DNA of 38,708 nt from CAYZRY01 sp964481005 (GTDB taxonomy: Bacteria > Bacillota_I > Bacilli_A > RF39 > UBA660), in assembly GCA_964481005.1 (NCBI GenBank), contig CAYZRY010000009.1:1-38708 (forward strand), given 5' to 3'. Below the pieces are notes generated by a model. That model was not told the origin of the DNA. It saw nothing but the letters and a program-made list of their open reading frames with translations, and did no database searches. Both the position numbers and the translations under genes were made by a program. Each line of letters starts with the position of its first letter. Within the stretch, counting starts at the first letter, position 1. Of the stretch, positions 16,362 to 23,991 are shown piece by piece.

Positions 16362-17461
16362 TGAAGATAAAATATCATTTACTCAGTAAAGACGGAAAGG
16401 CTCGCTACGGTAAGTTAGAGACTAATCATGGAACGTTTGAAACACCGATGTTTATGCCGGTTGGAACAAGAGCGACAGTTAAGACGTTAAGTCCTGAAGA
16501 ACTATACGATATGAAAGCCGGAGTAATTCTAGCCAATACCTATCACTTGTGGCTTCGTCCTGGCGAAGATTTAATTGCTAAGGCCGGAGGATTACATAAA
16601 TTTATGAACTACAAAGGACCAATCTTGACAGATTCTGGTGGTTTTCAAGTTTTCTCTTTGGCAAGACCAAAAGATATTGTCGAAGAAGGAGTTAAATTTA
16701 AGAGTCATCTCGATGGTTCAAATCTTTTTTTAACACCAGAAAAATCGATAGAGATTCAAAATAAATTAGATAGTGATATTGCCATGAGTTTCGATGAGTG
16801 TCCACCGTATCCTGTTACTCATGAGTATATGGAGCAGTCAGTTGAGCGTACTCTTCGCTGGGCTAAGCGCGGAAAAGATGTTCATGCTAATCCTAATCAG
16901 TCATTATTTGGTATTGTCCAAGGTGGAGAGTTCGAAGACTTAAGAAAGTATTCAGCCCTTAAGACAGTTGAAATGGACTTTGATGGTTATTCAATTGGTG
17001 GAACATCAGTTGGTGAAGACAAAGAGACGATGTATAAAATGATCGATTATGCTATTCCATATATACCTGAAGATAAAGTTCGATACTTGATGGGAGTAGG
17101 TGATCCACTTGATTTACTCGAAGGAATAGAGCGTGGTGTCGATATCTTTGATTGCGTCTTATCAACTAGAATAGCTAGACACGGTAATGCTTTTACAAGA
17201 AGTGGAAAAATTAATTTAAAGAACGCTAAATACAAGGAAGACTTTACCCCAATCGAAGAAGAATGTGATTGTTACGCCTGTAAGAATTTTACTAAAGCAT
17301 ATATAAGACACCTAGTAGCAAGTGATGAAATGCTCGGAGCAAGACTTCTTTCAATTCATAATACTAGATTTCTAATTAAGATGATGGAAGAGATACGTAT
17401 AGCTATCCAAGAATCAAGATTTATAAAATATAAAGAAGAATTCTTAGAAAAATATAATTAA
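16361..17461 (+). CDS. tgt: tRNA-guanine transglycosylase
   Basis: Exchanges guanine-34 of GUN-anticodon tRNAs for the queuosine precursor preQ1 (or queuine in some bacteria). The 366 residues show the complete active site: D91 in LTDSGGFQVFSL, SFDECPPYP near 143, GIVQGG near 184, GGTSVGE, and the nucleophile D264 in IFDCVLSTRIARHG. The structural zinc site is intact: C302, C304, C307 and H333. I chose the ATG at 16361, preceded by GGGTGG, over the GTG at 16349, which lies inside that sequence. No other queuosine genes are in the window. A strong terminator follows. Confidence 0.95.
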   Translation: MKIKYHLLSKDGKARYGKLETNHGTFETPMFMPVGTRATVKTLSPEELYDMKAGVILANTYHLWLRPGEDLIAKAGGLHKFMNYKGPILTDSGGFQVFSLARPKDIVEEGVKFKSHLDGSNLFLTPEKSIEIQNKLDSDIAMSFDECPPYPVTHEYMEQSVERTLRWAKRGKDVHANPNQSLFGIVQGGEFEDLRKYSALKTVEMDFDGYSIGGTSVGEDKETMYKMIDYAIPYIPEDKVRYLMGVGDPLDLLEGIERGVDIFDCVLSTRIARHGNAFTRSGKINLKNAKYKEDFTPIEEECDCYACKNFTKAYIRHLVASDEMLGARLLSIHNTRFLIKMMEEIRIAIQESRFIKYKEEFLEKYN

Positions 17462-17467
17462 ATAAAC

Positions 17468-17493
17468 AAACACTTTACATTGTAAAGTGTTTT
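17468..17493 (+). terminator. Intrinsic terminator after tgt
   Basis: 11-bp perfect stem AAACACTTTAC / GTAAAGTGTTT with an ATT loop and a short T-run. Confidence 0.85.
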
Positions 17494-17517
17494 ATAATGT
17501 TTATCACATTTTAGCTA

Positions 17518-17526
17518 TGATATAAT
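17518..17526 (+). promoter_or_regulatory. Extended -10 promoter of ftsW
   Basis: TGATATAAT without a clear -35. The predicted start, near 17533, is the first base of the ribosome binding site AGAGGA, leaving about 9 nt of leader. Confidence 0.65.
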
Positions 17527-17541
17527 TACTTTAGAGGAATA

Positions 17542-18669
17542 ATGAAAAAGTTAAAGTATTTAGACAAGGGCTTACTATTTTTTACGACAATACTTTTTGC
17601 ACTAGGTCTGTTGATGATTTTATCATCTTCACATGTAGTGTCTTTTATGAGTGGGAAAGAACCGTTTACTTATCTCTATAGTCAGTTGGGATGGTTTATC
17701 GTTGGAACTGTAGCTTTTGCTTTAATTATGACTTTTTCGAATAAGTTTTTTAGAAATATTTCTTTTCTTGGAATATTGCTCTTACTATTTATTTTAGTTT
17801 TAGTCTTAATTCAAGGTAAACTGATCAACAATGCTCGAAGCTGGTTTGATATTGGTCCATTTTCATTTCAACCGAGTGAGTTTTTAAAGATTGTCTATAT
17901 CGTTTGGGCTGCGAGTTTTTATGATAAACACAAAGATTCACTAAATGGTTATATCAAAGCTTGGACGCCACCGTTTTATGCAGCAATAGGAGCAGGACTT
18001 ATCTATTTTCAGCCCGATCTTGGAACGATGATTATATTTACTGGAATAGTCGCTGTTATTTTTCTAGTAGCTCCGATTGAAGCTAGTGTTAAGCTAAAAA
18101 GTACGATAGTCGTTGGTTTTTTAGCCGTAGCAATGATAATTATTCTTCTTAGTAGTGGCAAAGGTTTAAGAGCTCATCAGCGCAGTCGTTTTGATTTAGG
18201 CAGGCCTTGTAGTGAAGAGAAGTTTTATACTAACGGTAACCAGCTTTGTAATGGTTATATTGCCATCAACAATGGCGGACTATTAGGTAAAGGACTTGGT
18301 GGTTCAACTCAGAAACATCTATATATTCCTGAGGCTCATACTGACTTTATCTTTACGATCATTGTCGAAGAACTAGGAGCTTTAGCGGGTATTGCTATTA
18401 TCGGTGTTATGATGATAGTAATATGGCGCATTGTAATGATCGGAAAAAGAAGTTTAACTGTCTATGGAGCAATTGTTTGCTATGGGGTGGCCACCTACAT
18501 ATTTGTTCATATGATGGTCAATTTAACTGGTGTTTTAGGAATCTTTCCAATGACCGGAGTACCTCTGCCATTTATCAGTTATGGTGGGACATATACAATA
18601 AGTTTGATGGCAGCCTTATCATTTGTTCAAAAAATTAACATTGAAACTAAAATGCGTCAAAAAGCTTAG
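17542..18669 (+). CDS. ftsW: SEDS-family peptidoglycan glycosyltransferase, FtsW type
   Basis: 375 residues with about ten helices. SEDS proteins polymerise lipid II with a partner class B penicillin-binding protein. Hallmarks: ILSSSHV at the first helix, ARSWFDIGPFSFQPSEFLKI near 93-112, YFQPDLGTMI near 155, the large extracellular loop with RSRFDLGRPCSEE and LCNGYIAINNGGLLGKGLGGSTQK, and PEAHTDFIFTIIVEELG with the conserved Asp proposed to be catalytic. The QLCNxxIAINNGG segment suggests FtsW rather than RodA, but the paralogues cannot be separated with certainty. No penicillin-binding protein gene lies beside it. It shows that the organism makes peptidoglycan, so it is not a wall-less mollicute. 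Confidence 0.85.
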   Translation: MKKLKYLDKGLLFFTTILFALGLLMILSSSHVVSFMSGKEPFTYLYSQLGWFIVGTVAFALIMTFSNKFFRNISFLGILLLLFILVLVLIQGKLINNARSWFDIGPFSFQPSEFLKIVYIVWAASFYDKHKDSLNGYIKAWTPPFYAAIGAGLIYFQPDLGTMIIFTGIVAVIFLVAPIEASVKLKSTIVVGFLAVAMIIILLSSGKGLRAHQRSRFDLGRPCSEEKFYTNGNQLCNGYIAINNGGLLGKGLGGSTQKHLYIPEAHTDFIFTIIVEELGALAGIAIIGVMMIVIWRIVMIGKRSLTVYGAIVCYGVATYIFVHMMVNLTGVLGIFPMTGVPLPFISYGGTYTISLMAALSFVQKINIETKMRQKA

Positions 18670-18686
18670 GAAAATAATTTTATAAA

Positions 18687-18716
18687 TATAATAATCTCCA
18701 TAAAGGAGATTTTTTT
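18687..18716 (+). terminator. Terminator-like hairpin that contains the comEA ribosome binding site
   Basis: Stem AATCTCC (18693-18699) / GGAGATT (18705-18711), loop ATAAA, then T-run to 18716; the comEA ATG follows at 18717. The right arm's GGAG is the only ribosome binding site for comEA. TATAAT at 18687-18692 abuts the left arm, although its -35 is poor. Read-through RNA from ftsW would terminate here or hide the site; RNA started at this TATAAT would lack the left arm. Confidence 0.7.
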
Positions 18717-19397
18717 ATGTCATTTAAAGATTATGTTTATGCACTAAAAGGAAAATTAATCATCGTAGTTATTATCATTGTCCTCGTAGCTTTGATTTAT
18801 TATGCCTATGATAGCTATGCCCAAATGATCGATGAAGCCCAGGTGATTGAAAAGAAAATTAGTAAAGCACCAGTTAAGATTAAAACTAAAGAGAAAAAGC
18901 TTGAAGTAGTTAGCGACTACTATGTCGATGTCAAAGGAATGGTAGTAAAGCCTGGGGTTTATGGCCTAAGTAAAAATGCCCGAGTAATAGATGCGATAAA
19001 TTTAGCCGGAGGATTATTAGGGGAGGCTGATACTAGTTTGATAAATCTCAGTATGAAGATAATTGATGGAATGCTAATTAAAGTCTATAGCAAGTCCGAA
19101 GTTAGAAACATTGTTCAAACGAAAAAAGAAGAGGCAATCAAGGAAAGTTTATGCACACAAAATGTCATCAACGATGCCTGCGTTAAGAGTGAAACAAAAA
19201 TAACAAACAATAAAGTAAACATCAACGAAGCTAACATAGAAAGTTTAATGACTCTCCCAGGAATAGGTGAGGCTAAAGCTAAGGCCATAATTGAATACCG
19301 CCAAAAGAAAAGATTTAGTAAAGCCGAAGAGATCATGGAAGTAAGTGGTATAGGAGAAGCTCTCTTTGCTCAGATTTCGCAAAGTATTACTGTCTAA
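18717..19397 (+). CDS. comEA: ComEA-like DNA uptake/binding protein
   Basis: 226 residues. One membrane helix at about 14-30, then an SLBB-like domain (about 67-125, with YYVDVKGMVVKPGVYGL and VIDAINLAGGL) and a C-terminal double helix-hairpin-helix (about 166-224: VNINEANIESLMTLPGIGEAKAKAI and EVSGIGEALF) that binds DNA. This is the standard architecture of the surface receptor handing double-stranded DNA to the ComEC channel. C146 and C155 could form a disulfide. Translation appears tied to the hairpin upstream. It overlaps comEC by 32 bases. Confidence 0.9.
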   Translation: MSFKDYVYALKGKLIIVVIIIVLVALIYYAYDSYAQMIDEAQVIEKKISKAPVKIKTKEKKLEVVSDYYVDVKGMVVKPGVYGLSKNARVIDAINLAGGLLGEADTSLINLSMKIIDGMLIKVYSKSEVRNIVQTKKEEAIKESLCTQNVINDACVKSETKITNNKVNINEANIESLMTLPGIGEAKAKAIIEYRQKKRFSKAEEIMEVSGIGEALFAQISQSITV

Positions 19398-21420
19398 TTA
19401 TTTTTATTTAGCTTTTGCTCTTTTAGCTCTTCTAATTTGTTTTATAAAACTAAATTTACCAAATGAAAAGCACTATCAAAAAAGTGATAGAGTCTTTAGT
19501 GGAATGATTGAGGAAATATACATAGATGGAGCCTATTTAAGGCTCTCTATTAAGGGTAAAGATAGTTTGATGGTCAACTATTACTTTAAGAGTGAAAGTA
19601 GTCTAAAAAGCTTTAAAAAGAGCTTTAGCCTAGGTGATACTATTCTAGTCCAAGGAAAGATAAATATACCAAGACGTTATGATCTAGCTAACTCTTTTGA
19701 CTATGCTAAATATTTAAAGAAAAAAAGAGTAGATTATCTAGTTAATGCCGATAATATTAAACTGATAAGAAAGAATAGAAATATCTTTTATAAGTTTAAA
19801 AATAGCCTTAATAAAAGACTTGATAGTAGAGTTCATGCTGCCTATTTAAAAGCTTTTATTCTAGGTGATACAAGTAGCTTAAGTGGCGATATTAAAGATA
19901 CATATCAAGATATAGGTATAAACCATCTCCTTGCTATATCAGGAACTCATGTAAGTATTATTACTTTGGCAGTAATCTATTTATTTAAGAAGATTGGTCT
20001 AAGCAATTATACTAGTCATGTGATTAGTTTAATATTTTTAATGATAATGCTATTTATAAGTTCTTTTGCTCCGGCCTTCATGGCTAGCTCCAGTTTCTTT
20101 TTCTTTCGTTTTATCAATGAAGAGTATTACTTTCACATAAGTACTTTAAATTTATTTATTCTAAATCTATCTTGCTTGCTTATTTTAGATAGTTACTTAA
20201 TTTATAATATAGGTTTTATCTATTACAGTTTAATAAGTCTTTATTTAATTATTAATTCTAAGCTAATCGAAGGACACAAAGGAAAGATAAAAAAGTTACT
20301 AATAACTTCATTTTTAGCTTTTATTGCTAGTTTTCCAATAACTATATATTTAAACTATTCGATAAATCTTTTAGCAAGTATATATAACTTATTTTATGTA
20401 CCCTTTGTCAGTTTAATAGTTTTTCCACTGCTAATTGCCGATTTATTTCTTCCGTTTTTAGATCCACTTGTTGCTTTAATCATTTTCATATTGGAAGAAA
20501 CATCTAATTATCTTGTTATACTTCCTAGTAGTGTTACTTTTGCTAGGCTTCCACTGATAGTATACTTTATATATTATGTGATGATAATTTTTTTAATAAA
20601 GAAAAAAGAAGTAATTATACCAATCATTATTCTAATTGCTATTCACAGTCATATAGTTACTGGAGGATCTAACTATATTAACTTTTTAGATGTGGGGCAG
20701 GGGGATGCAACATTGATTAATTATCATGGTAAAAACATTTTGATTGATACCGGTGGAAAGGAAAGCTTTAACCAAGAAAAGTGGGCTTTGCGAAGGAATG
20801 AATTTAATTTTGGAAAAAGTGTTTTAGTTCCATATTTAAAAAGTATTGGTATAAAGAAAATAGATTATTTGATAATTACTCATGGAGACATGGATCATAT
20901 TGGCGGAGCCAAAGAGTTAGTTAAACAAATACCCACCAAAAGACTTTTTATAAATGATAATAAACTAAATGAAGAGGAAATAAATTTAGTAAAATCTTTT
21001 AGTAGAAACAAGGTGAGTAAAATGAAATATTTGGATAATTTATCTATATCAAGTTTAAGACTGACTAATTACGGCAAAGATAAAAGTGATGAAAATGCCA
21101 GTAGTTTGATTTTGTTAGTGGAAGATTCGAAAAGTAAAATATTACTAATGGGGGATGCTAATGCTAGTGAAGAAAAACAATTTATTGGTGATAAATACTT
21201 TAGTAATATCGATGTCCTAAAACTTGGTCATCACGGTTCTAAGACTTCCAGTAGCAAAGAATTTATTACTTGGACCAAACCAACTTACAGCATCGTTTCC
21301 GCAGGATTTGATAATTCTTTTGGTCATCCTCATGGCATAGTTTTATCTCACTTAGATGATATATCTACAAAGATTCATATAACTTTTAGAGATGGTACTT
21401 TAAAACTTAGCTTGTCATAA
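19366..21420 (+). CDS. comEC: ComEC/Rec2 DNA uptake channel
   Basis: 684 residues, full-length for the family: two N-terminal helices, an OB-like extracellular region (about 40-135), the competence domain with ILGDTSSLSGDIKDTY and HLLAISGTHVSI (about 166-200) and several helices, then a C-terminal metallo-beta-lactamase-like domain with FLDVGQGDA, a T-H-G-D-M-D-H metal motif near residue 505 and LGHHGSKTSS. The latter domain is thought to degrade the non-transported strand. The start is a TTG within comEA, supported by AGGAGA at 19352-19357 eight bases before it; no ATG is suitably placed. Together with comEA it implies that at least the DNA-transport part of a competence system is present. 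Confidence 0.9.
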   Translation: MLRFRKVLLSNYFYLAFALLALLICFIKLNLPNEKHYQKSDRVFSGMIEEIYIDGAYLRLSIKGKDSLMVNYYFKSESSLKSFKKSFSLGDTILVQGKINIPRRYDLANSFDYAKYLKKKRVDYLVNADNIKLIRKNRNIFYKFKNSLNKRLDSRVHAAYLKAFILGDTSSLSGDIKDTYQDIGINHLLAISGTHVSIITLAVIYLFKKIGLSNYTSHVISLIFLMIMLFISSFAPAFMASSSFFFFRFINEEYYFHISTLNLFILNLSCLLILDSYLIYNIGFIYYSLISLYLIINSKLIEGHKGKIKKLLITSFLAFIASFPITIYLNYSINLLASIYNLFYVPFVSLIVFPLLIADLFLPFLDPLVALIIFILEETSNYLVILPSSVTFARLPLIVYFIYYVMIIFLIKKKEVIIPIIILIAIHSHIVTGGSNYINFLDVGQGDATLINYHGKNILIDTGGKESFNQEKWALRRNEFNFGKSVLVPYLKSIGIKKIDYLIITHGDMDHIGGAKELVKQIPTKRLFINDNKLNEEEINLVKSFSRNKVSKMKYLDNLSISSLRLTNYGKDKSDENASSLILLVEDSKSKILLMGDANASEEKQFIGDKYFSNIDVLKLGHHGSKTSSSKEFITWTKPTYSIVSAGFDNSFGHPHGIVLSHLDDISTKIHITFRDGTLKLSLS

Positions 21421-21476
21421 TTTTACAGTTATTATTTTTGTTTTACGTAAAGAAAAAATTATTATTAGCAAAAGCT

Positions 21477-21505
21477 TTGACTATTTATATAGCTATTGTT
21501 AGACT
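21477..21505 (+). promoter_or_regulatory. Promoter of the HD protein gene
   Basis: TTGACT (21477-21482), 17 bases, TAGACT (21500-21505) preceded by TGT. A 9-bp inverted repeat (21479-21487 with 21506-21514) brackets the promoter core, possibly an operator. Confidence 0.5.
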
Positions 21506-21528
21506 TAAATAGTCTTAGAGGTGAAAGA

Positions 21529-22035
21529 ATGCGAAGAACTGTTGATTTTGACAGAGAATACATCGATATCGTCGGCGACATAATTGATCACAAAGAGTTC
21601 GTCAAAGTTGAGAAATGTATTCATCATTTAAATAATCGTTATGATCACAGTATCCGTGTTTCATACATTTCATATAGAATTAGCAAGATGCTAAAACTAA
21701 ATTATAGAGCTGCGGCAAGAGCGGGTCTTCTTCATGATTTCTTTATTCATGAAGGGGAGAAGAACAAAAAAGAAAAAATAACGACACTATTTAGACATCC
21801 TAAATATGCCCTAGTAAATACCAAGAAGCATTTCGAGGTTGATGCTATCGAAGAAAACATCATTGTTTCACATATGTTTCCATTTTGTATCGATGTTCCA
21901 AAATATTTAGAGAGTTGGCTAGTCGATACTGTCGATAATTTTGTGGCAATCTATGAACTTAGTAAAGTTAAGAAAGCAGAGTTTCAAACAGGATTTAATA
22001 TCCTAATGATAATTCTATTAAATAGTATTAAATAA
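21529..22035 (+). CDS. HD-domain phosphohydrolase-like protein
   Basis: 168 residues, soluble. The metal-binding residues of an HD domain are in order: H40 in RYDHSIRVS, H69-D70 in GLLHDFFIHE, H115 in IVSHMFPF and D136 in LVDTVDNF. H90 in FRHPKYAL is a further conserved-looking position. HD domains hydrolyse phosphate esters, often of nucleotides; the substrate cannot be predicted. Small HD proteins of this type, with a YRAAARAGLLHDFF segment, are common in Firmicutes. The ATG at 21529 is preceded by AGAGGTGA. A TTG-initiated form from 21496 would overlap the promoter and is unlikely. Transcribed alone. Confidence 0.85.
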   Translation: MRRTVDFDREYIDIVGDIIDHKEFVKVEKCIHHLNNRYDHSIRVSYISYRISKMLKLNYRAAARAGLLHDFFIHEGEKNKKEKITTLFRHPKYALVNTKKHFEVDAIEENIIVSHMFPFCIDVPKYLESWLVDTVDNFVAIYELSKVKKAEFQTGFNILMIILLNSIK

Positions 22036-22054
22036 GAGCTAAAGCTCTTTTTTT
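22034..22054 (+). terminator. Intrinsic terminator after the HD gene
   Basis: AAGAGC / GCTCTT stem with a TAAA loop and a run of seven or more T; it includes the stop codon. Confidence 0.85.
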
Positions 22055-22077
22055 ATGTTTATTTTGTCAGTAAAAAC

Positions 22078-22086
22078 TGATATAAT
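22078..22086 (+). promoter_or_regulatory. Extended -10 promoter of ackA
   Basis: TGATATAAT with no good -35 at standard distance. The predicted start, near 22093, is next to the ribosome binding site GGAGG (22094-22098); the leader is about 13 nt. Confidence 0.65.
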
Positions 22087-22105
22087 TACTTGCGGAGGAA
22101 ACAAT

Positions 22106-23287
22106 ATGAAATTATTAATAGTAAATGCTGGTAGTTCTTCACTTAAATATCAAGTGTTTGAAATGCCTGAAGAAAAAGTCTTAATTAGTGGGACTTTTGA
22201 AAGAATTGGTCTAGATGAGAGTTTCTATACCGTAAAATATGAAGGAAATAAAGATAAATACGAAGTAGCTCTTCCTAATCATGACGAAGCTATTAAATAT
22301 TTGACTAGCGATCTAGTTAAGTATGGAGTAGTTAAGTCGCTTGATGAGATTGAGGGAGTGGGTCACCGCGTTGTTCAAGGTGGTAAGACTTGTGATAAGA
22401 GTATGATTATCGATGATGAAGTTGAATCGTTAATTGAAAGATTTTCACCGATTGCACCACTTCATAATCCTGCTAACTTAATTGGTATTAGAGCCGTTAA
22501 AAAAGCTATGCCTAATGCTGTCAATGTAGCAACTTTTGATACTGCTTTCCATCAAACTATGGAAGAAGACAAATACTTGTATGCTATTCCATATATGTAT
22601 GCTCAAAAATATGATGTTAGAAAATATGGATATCATGGAACTAGTCATAAATATTTAATGGAATATATGAATAAAGAGCTAGGAAAAGATAGTGTTAATC
22701 TAATTACTTGTCATATTGGTAATGGAGCTAGTATTGCTGCTATTCGCGATAACAAAGTTGTCGATACATCGATGGGATTTACTCCCAATGCTGGGCTTAT
22801 TATGGGTACTAGATGTGGTGATATCGATTATAGTATCATCCCATACATCCTAAAAGAAACAGGGATGACTTTGGATGAATTTGATAAGATGGCTAACAAA
22901 GAAAGTGGTCTTCTTGGATTAAGTGGCATAAGTAGTGATTCACGCGATGTTGAAAATGCTATGGCTGAAGGTAACGAAAGAGCTATCTTGACCCAGAAAA
23001 TGTATACTGATCGAATTGTCGACTACATTGCTAAATATTATTTAGAGTTAGATGGTAAGGTCGATGCGATCATCTTTACTGCTGGTGTCGGAGAAAACTC
23101 AAGTTTGCTTAGAAAGACAGTAGTCGATAAATTAGCACCACTTGGTATAACTTTAGATGAAGAAGCAAATAACACTAGAGGTAAGTATCAAGTAATAAGT
23201 ACTAAAGAATCTAAAACAATGGTCTGCGTTCTTCCAACTGACGAAGAAGTAATGATCGCTAGAGATACACTTGCATTGATTAAATAG
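22106..23287 (+). CDS. ackA: Acetate kinase
   Basis: Makes ATP from acetyl phosphate and ADP, the last step of acetate fermentation. 393 residues, near the family norm. ASKHA-fold motifs are complete: NAGSSSLKYQ at the N-terminus, GHRVVQGG near 79, HNPANLIGI near 118, FDTAFHQTM near 142, YGYHGTSHKY, HIGNGASIAAI, DTSMGFTPNAGLIMGTRCGD, and FTAGVGENS near 320. The start at 22106 follows GGAGG by seven bases; an upstream ATG at 22055 lies in the terminator/promoter region and is rejected. No phosphotransacetylase gene is adjacent. A terminator and a tRNA gene follow. Confidence 0.95.
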   Translation: MKLLIVNAGSSSLKYQVFEMPEEKVLISGTFERIGLDESFYTVKYEGNKDKYEVALPNHDEAIKYLTSDLVKYGVVKSLDEIEGVGHRVVQGGKTCDKSMIIDDEVESLIERFSPIAPLHNPANLIGIRAVKKAMPNAVNVATFDTAFHQTMEEDKYLYAIPYMYAQKYDVRKYGYHGTSHKYLMEYMNKELGKDSVNLITCHIGNGASIAAIRDNKVVDTSMGFTPNAGLIMGTRCGDIDYSIIPYILKETGMTLDEFDKMANKESGLLGLSGISSDSRDVENAMAEGNERAILTQKMYTDRIVDYIAKYYLELDGKVDAIIFTAGVGENSSLLRKTVVDKLAPLGITLDEEANNTRGKYQVISTKESKTMVCVLPTDEEVMIARDTLALIK

Positions 23288-23304
23288 TTATATAACTATT
23301 TTTT
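23282..23304 (+). terminator. A/T-only terminator after ackA
   Basis: Stem AAATAGTT / AACTATTT, loop ATAT, then T-run to 23304; it overlaps the ackA stop codon. The tRNA begins two bases later, so this weak hairpin may allow read-through into it. Confidence 0.55.
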
Positions 23305-23306
23305 CT

Positions 23307-23383
23307 GTCCTCGTAGCTCAGTAGGATAGAGCAACCCCCTCCTAAGGGGTAGGTCGGAGGTTCGATTCCCCTCGAGGACGCCA
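23307..23383 (+). tRNA. tRNA-Arg (anticodon CCT)
   Basis: 77-nt cloverleaf with encoded CCA. Acceptor GTCCTCG pairs with CGAGGAC; D arm GCTC / GAGC; anticodon stem ACCCC / GGGGT with loop CTCCTAA, giving anticodon CCT (decodes AGG). The T stem GGAGG / CCCCT has one A-C mismatch (51-63) and one G-T pair. G is the discriminator base. Confidence 0.95.
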
Positions 23384-23391
23384 CTAGTAAT

Positions 23392-23417
23392 AAGAGTAAA
23401 GGAAACTTTACTCTTTT
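23392..23417 (+). terminator. Terminator after tRNA-Arg
   Basis: 10-bp perfect stem AAGAGTAAAG / CTTTACTCTT with a GAAA tetraloop and a T-run. Confidence 0.85.
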
Positions 23418-23455
23418 CTTGTGTTAATTGCTAATTTAACTTAGAATAATAGTAG

Positions 23456-23983
23456 ATGAAAAAGATATATATAATTAACATTTTAAAATATTTAATATAT
23501 ATAGTAGTAGCTATTATTGTTTTTATTATGGCTTATGATTATATTGAAAAAGAAGCTAGTAAATATTTTAAAGATAGGGAGAAAATTCTCGGTAGTAATG
23601 AGGGTGTAGAAAATTATGTCAAACCTCTTACGATGAAGAATTTTATTCAAAATATTAAAGATAACGATTCTTTGACAAGTGAAGGACTAGTTAGCACTTC
23701 GGGTGAAAAATATATTTTTGAAACTTATTATAAGATGATTATTGTGGCTAAGAACTTTAGTGGTAAAAATACTGATATGGTAGTAGAAGTCTCTTTGATA
23801 TATGAAGATGGTATTGCTTACAGAGCTATTATTAAAGCTCTTGAGCCAAATATGAATGATATGCAATTAGATAGTTTGGTAGATGAGTTAAATGACAATG
23901 AAGAGTTTAAATATAGTGGCAAGGGGATAATTCTCGATAAAAATAAAGACTATATTGTCATTAAAAGAAATACGACCTATTAG
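23456..23983 (+). CDS. Single-pass membrane protein of unknown function
   Basis: 175 residues: basic N-terminus, one helix at about 8-28, then about 145 residues outside, with a charged start and alternating strands (VVEVSLIYEDGIAYRAI). No Cys and no known motif. No clear Shine-Dalgarno precedes the ATG. TAGAAT at 23442-23447 with TTGTGT 17 bases upstream would start RNA about two bases before the ATG, so the message may be leaderless. The TrxB-like flavoprotein follows after eight bases with a strong ribosome binding site, suggesting co-transcription; a functional link is not evident. Confidence 0.6.
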   Translation: MKKIYIINILKYLIYIVVAIIVFIMAYDYIEKEASKYFKDREKILGSNEGVENYVKPLTMKNFIQNIKDNDSLTSEGLVSTSGEKYIFETYYKMIIVAKNFSGKNTDMVVEVSLIYEDGIAYRAIIKALEPNMNDMQLDSLVDELNDNEEFKYSGKGIILDKNKDYIVIKRNTTY

Positions 23984-23991
23984 GAGGATAT

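Noticed and set aside
21496..21528. TTG start for the HD protein
   Set aside because: It overlaps the promoter and has no ribosome binding site, whereas AGAGGTGA precedes the ATG at 21529.
22064..22069. TTGTCA as -35 of the ackA promoter
   Set aside because: Only 11 bases from the -10; too close. The extended -10 alone explains the promoter better.
22055..22105. N-terminal extension of acetate kinase from the ATG at 22055
   Set aside because: It would be translated through the terminator T-run and promoter; GGAGG and family length both favour 22106.
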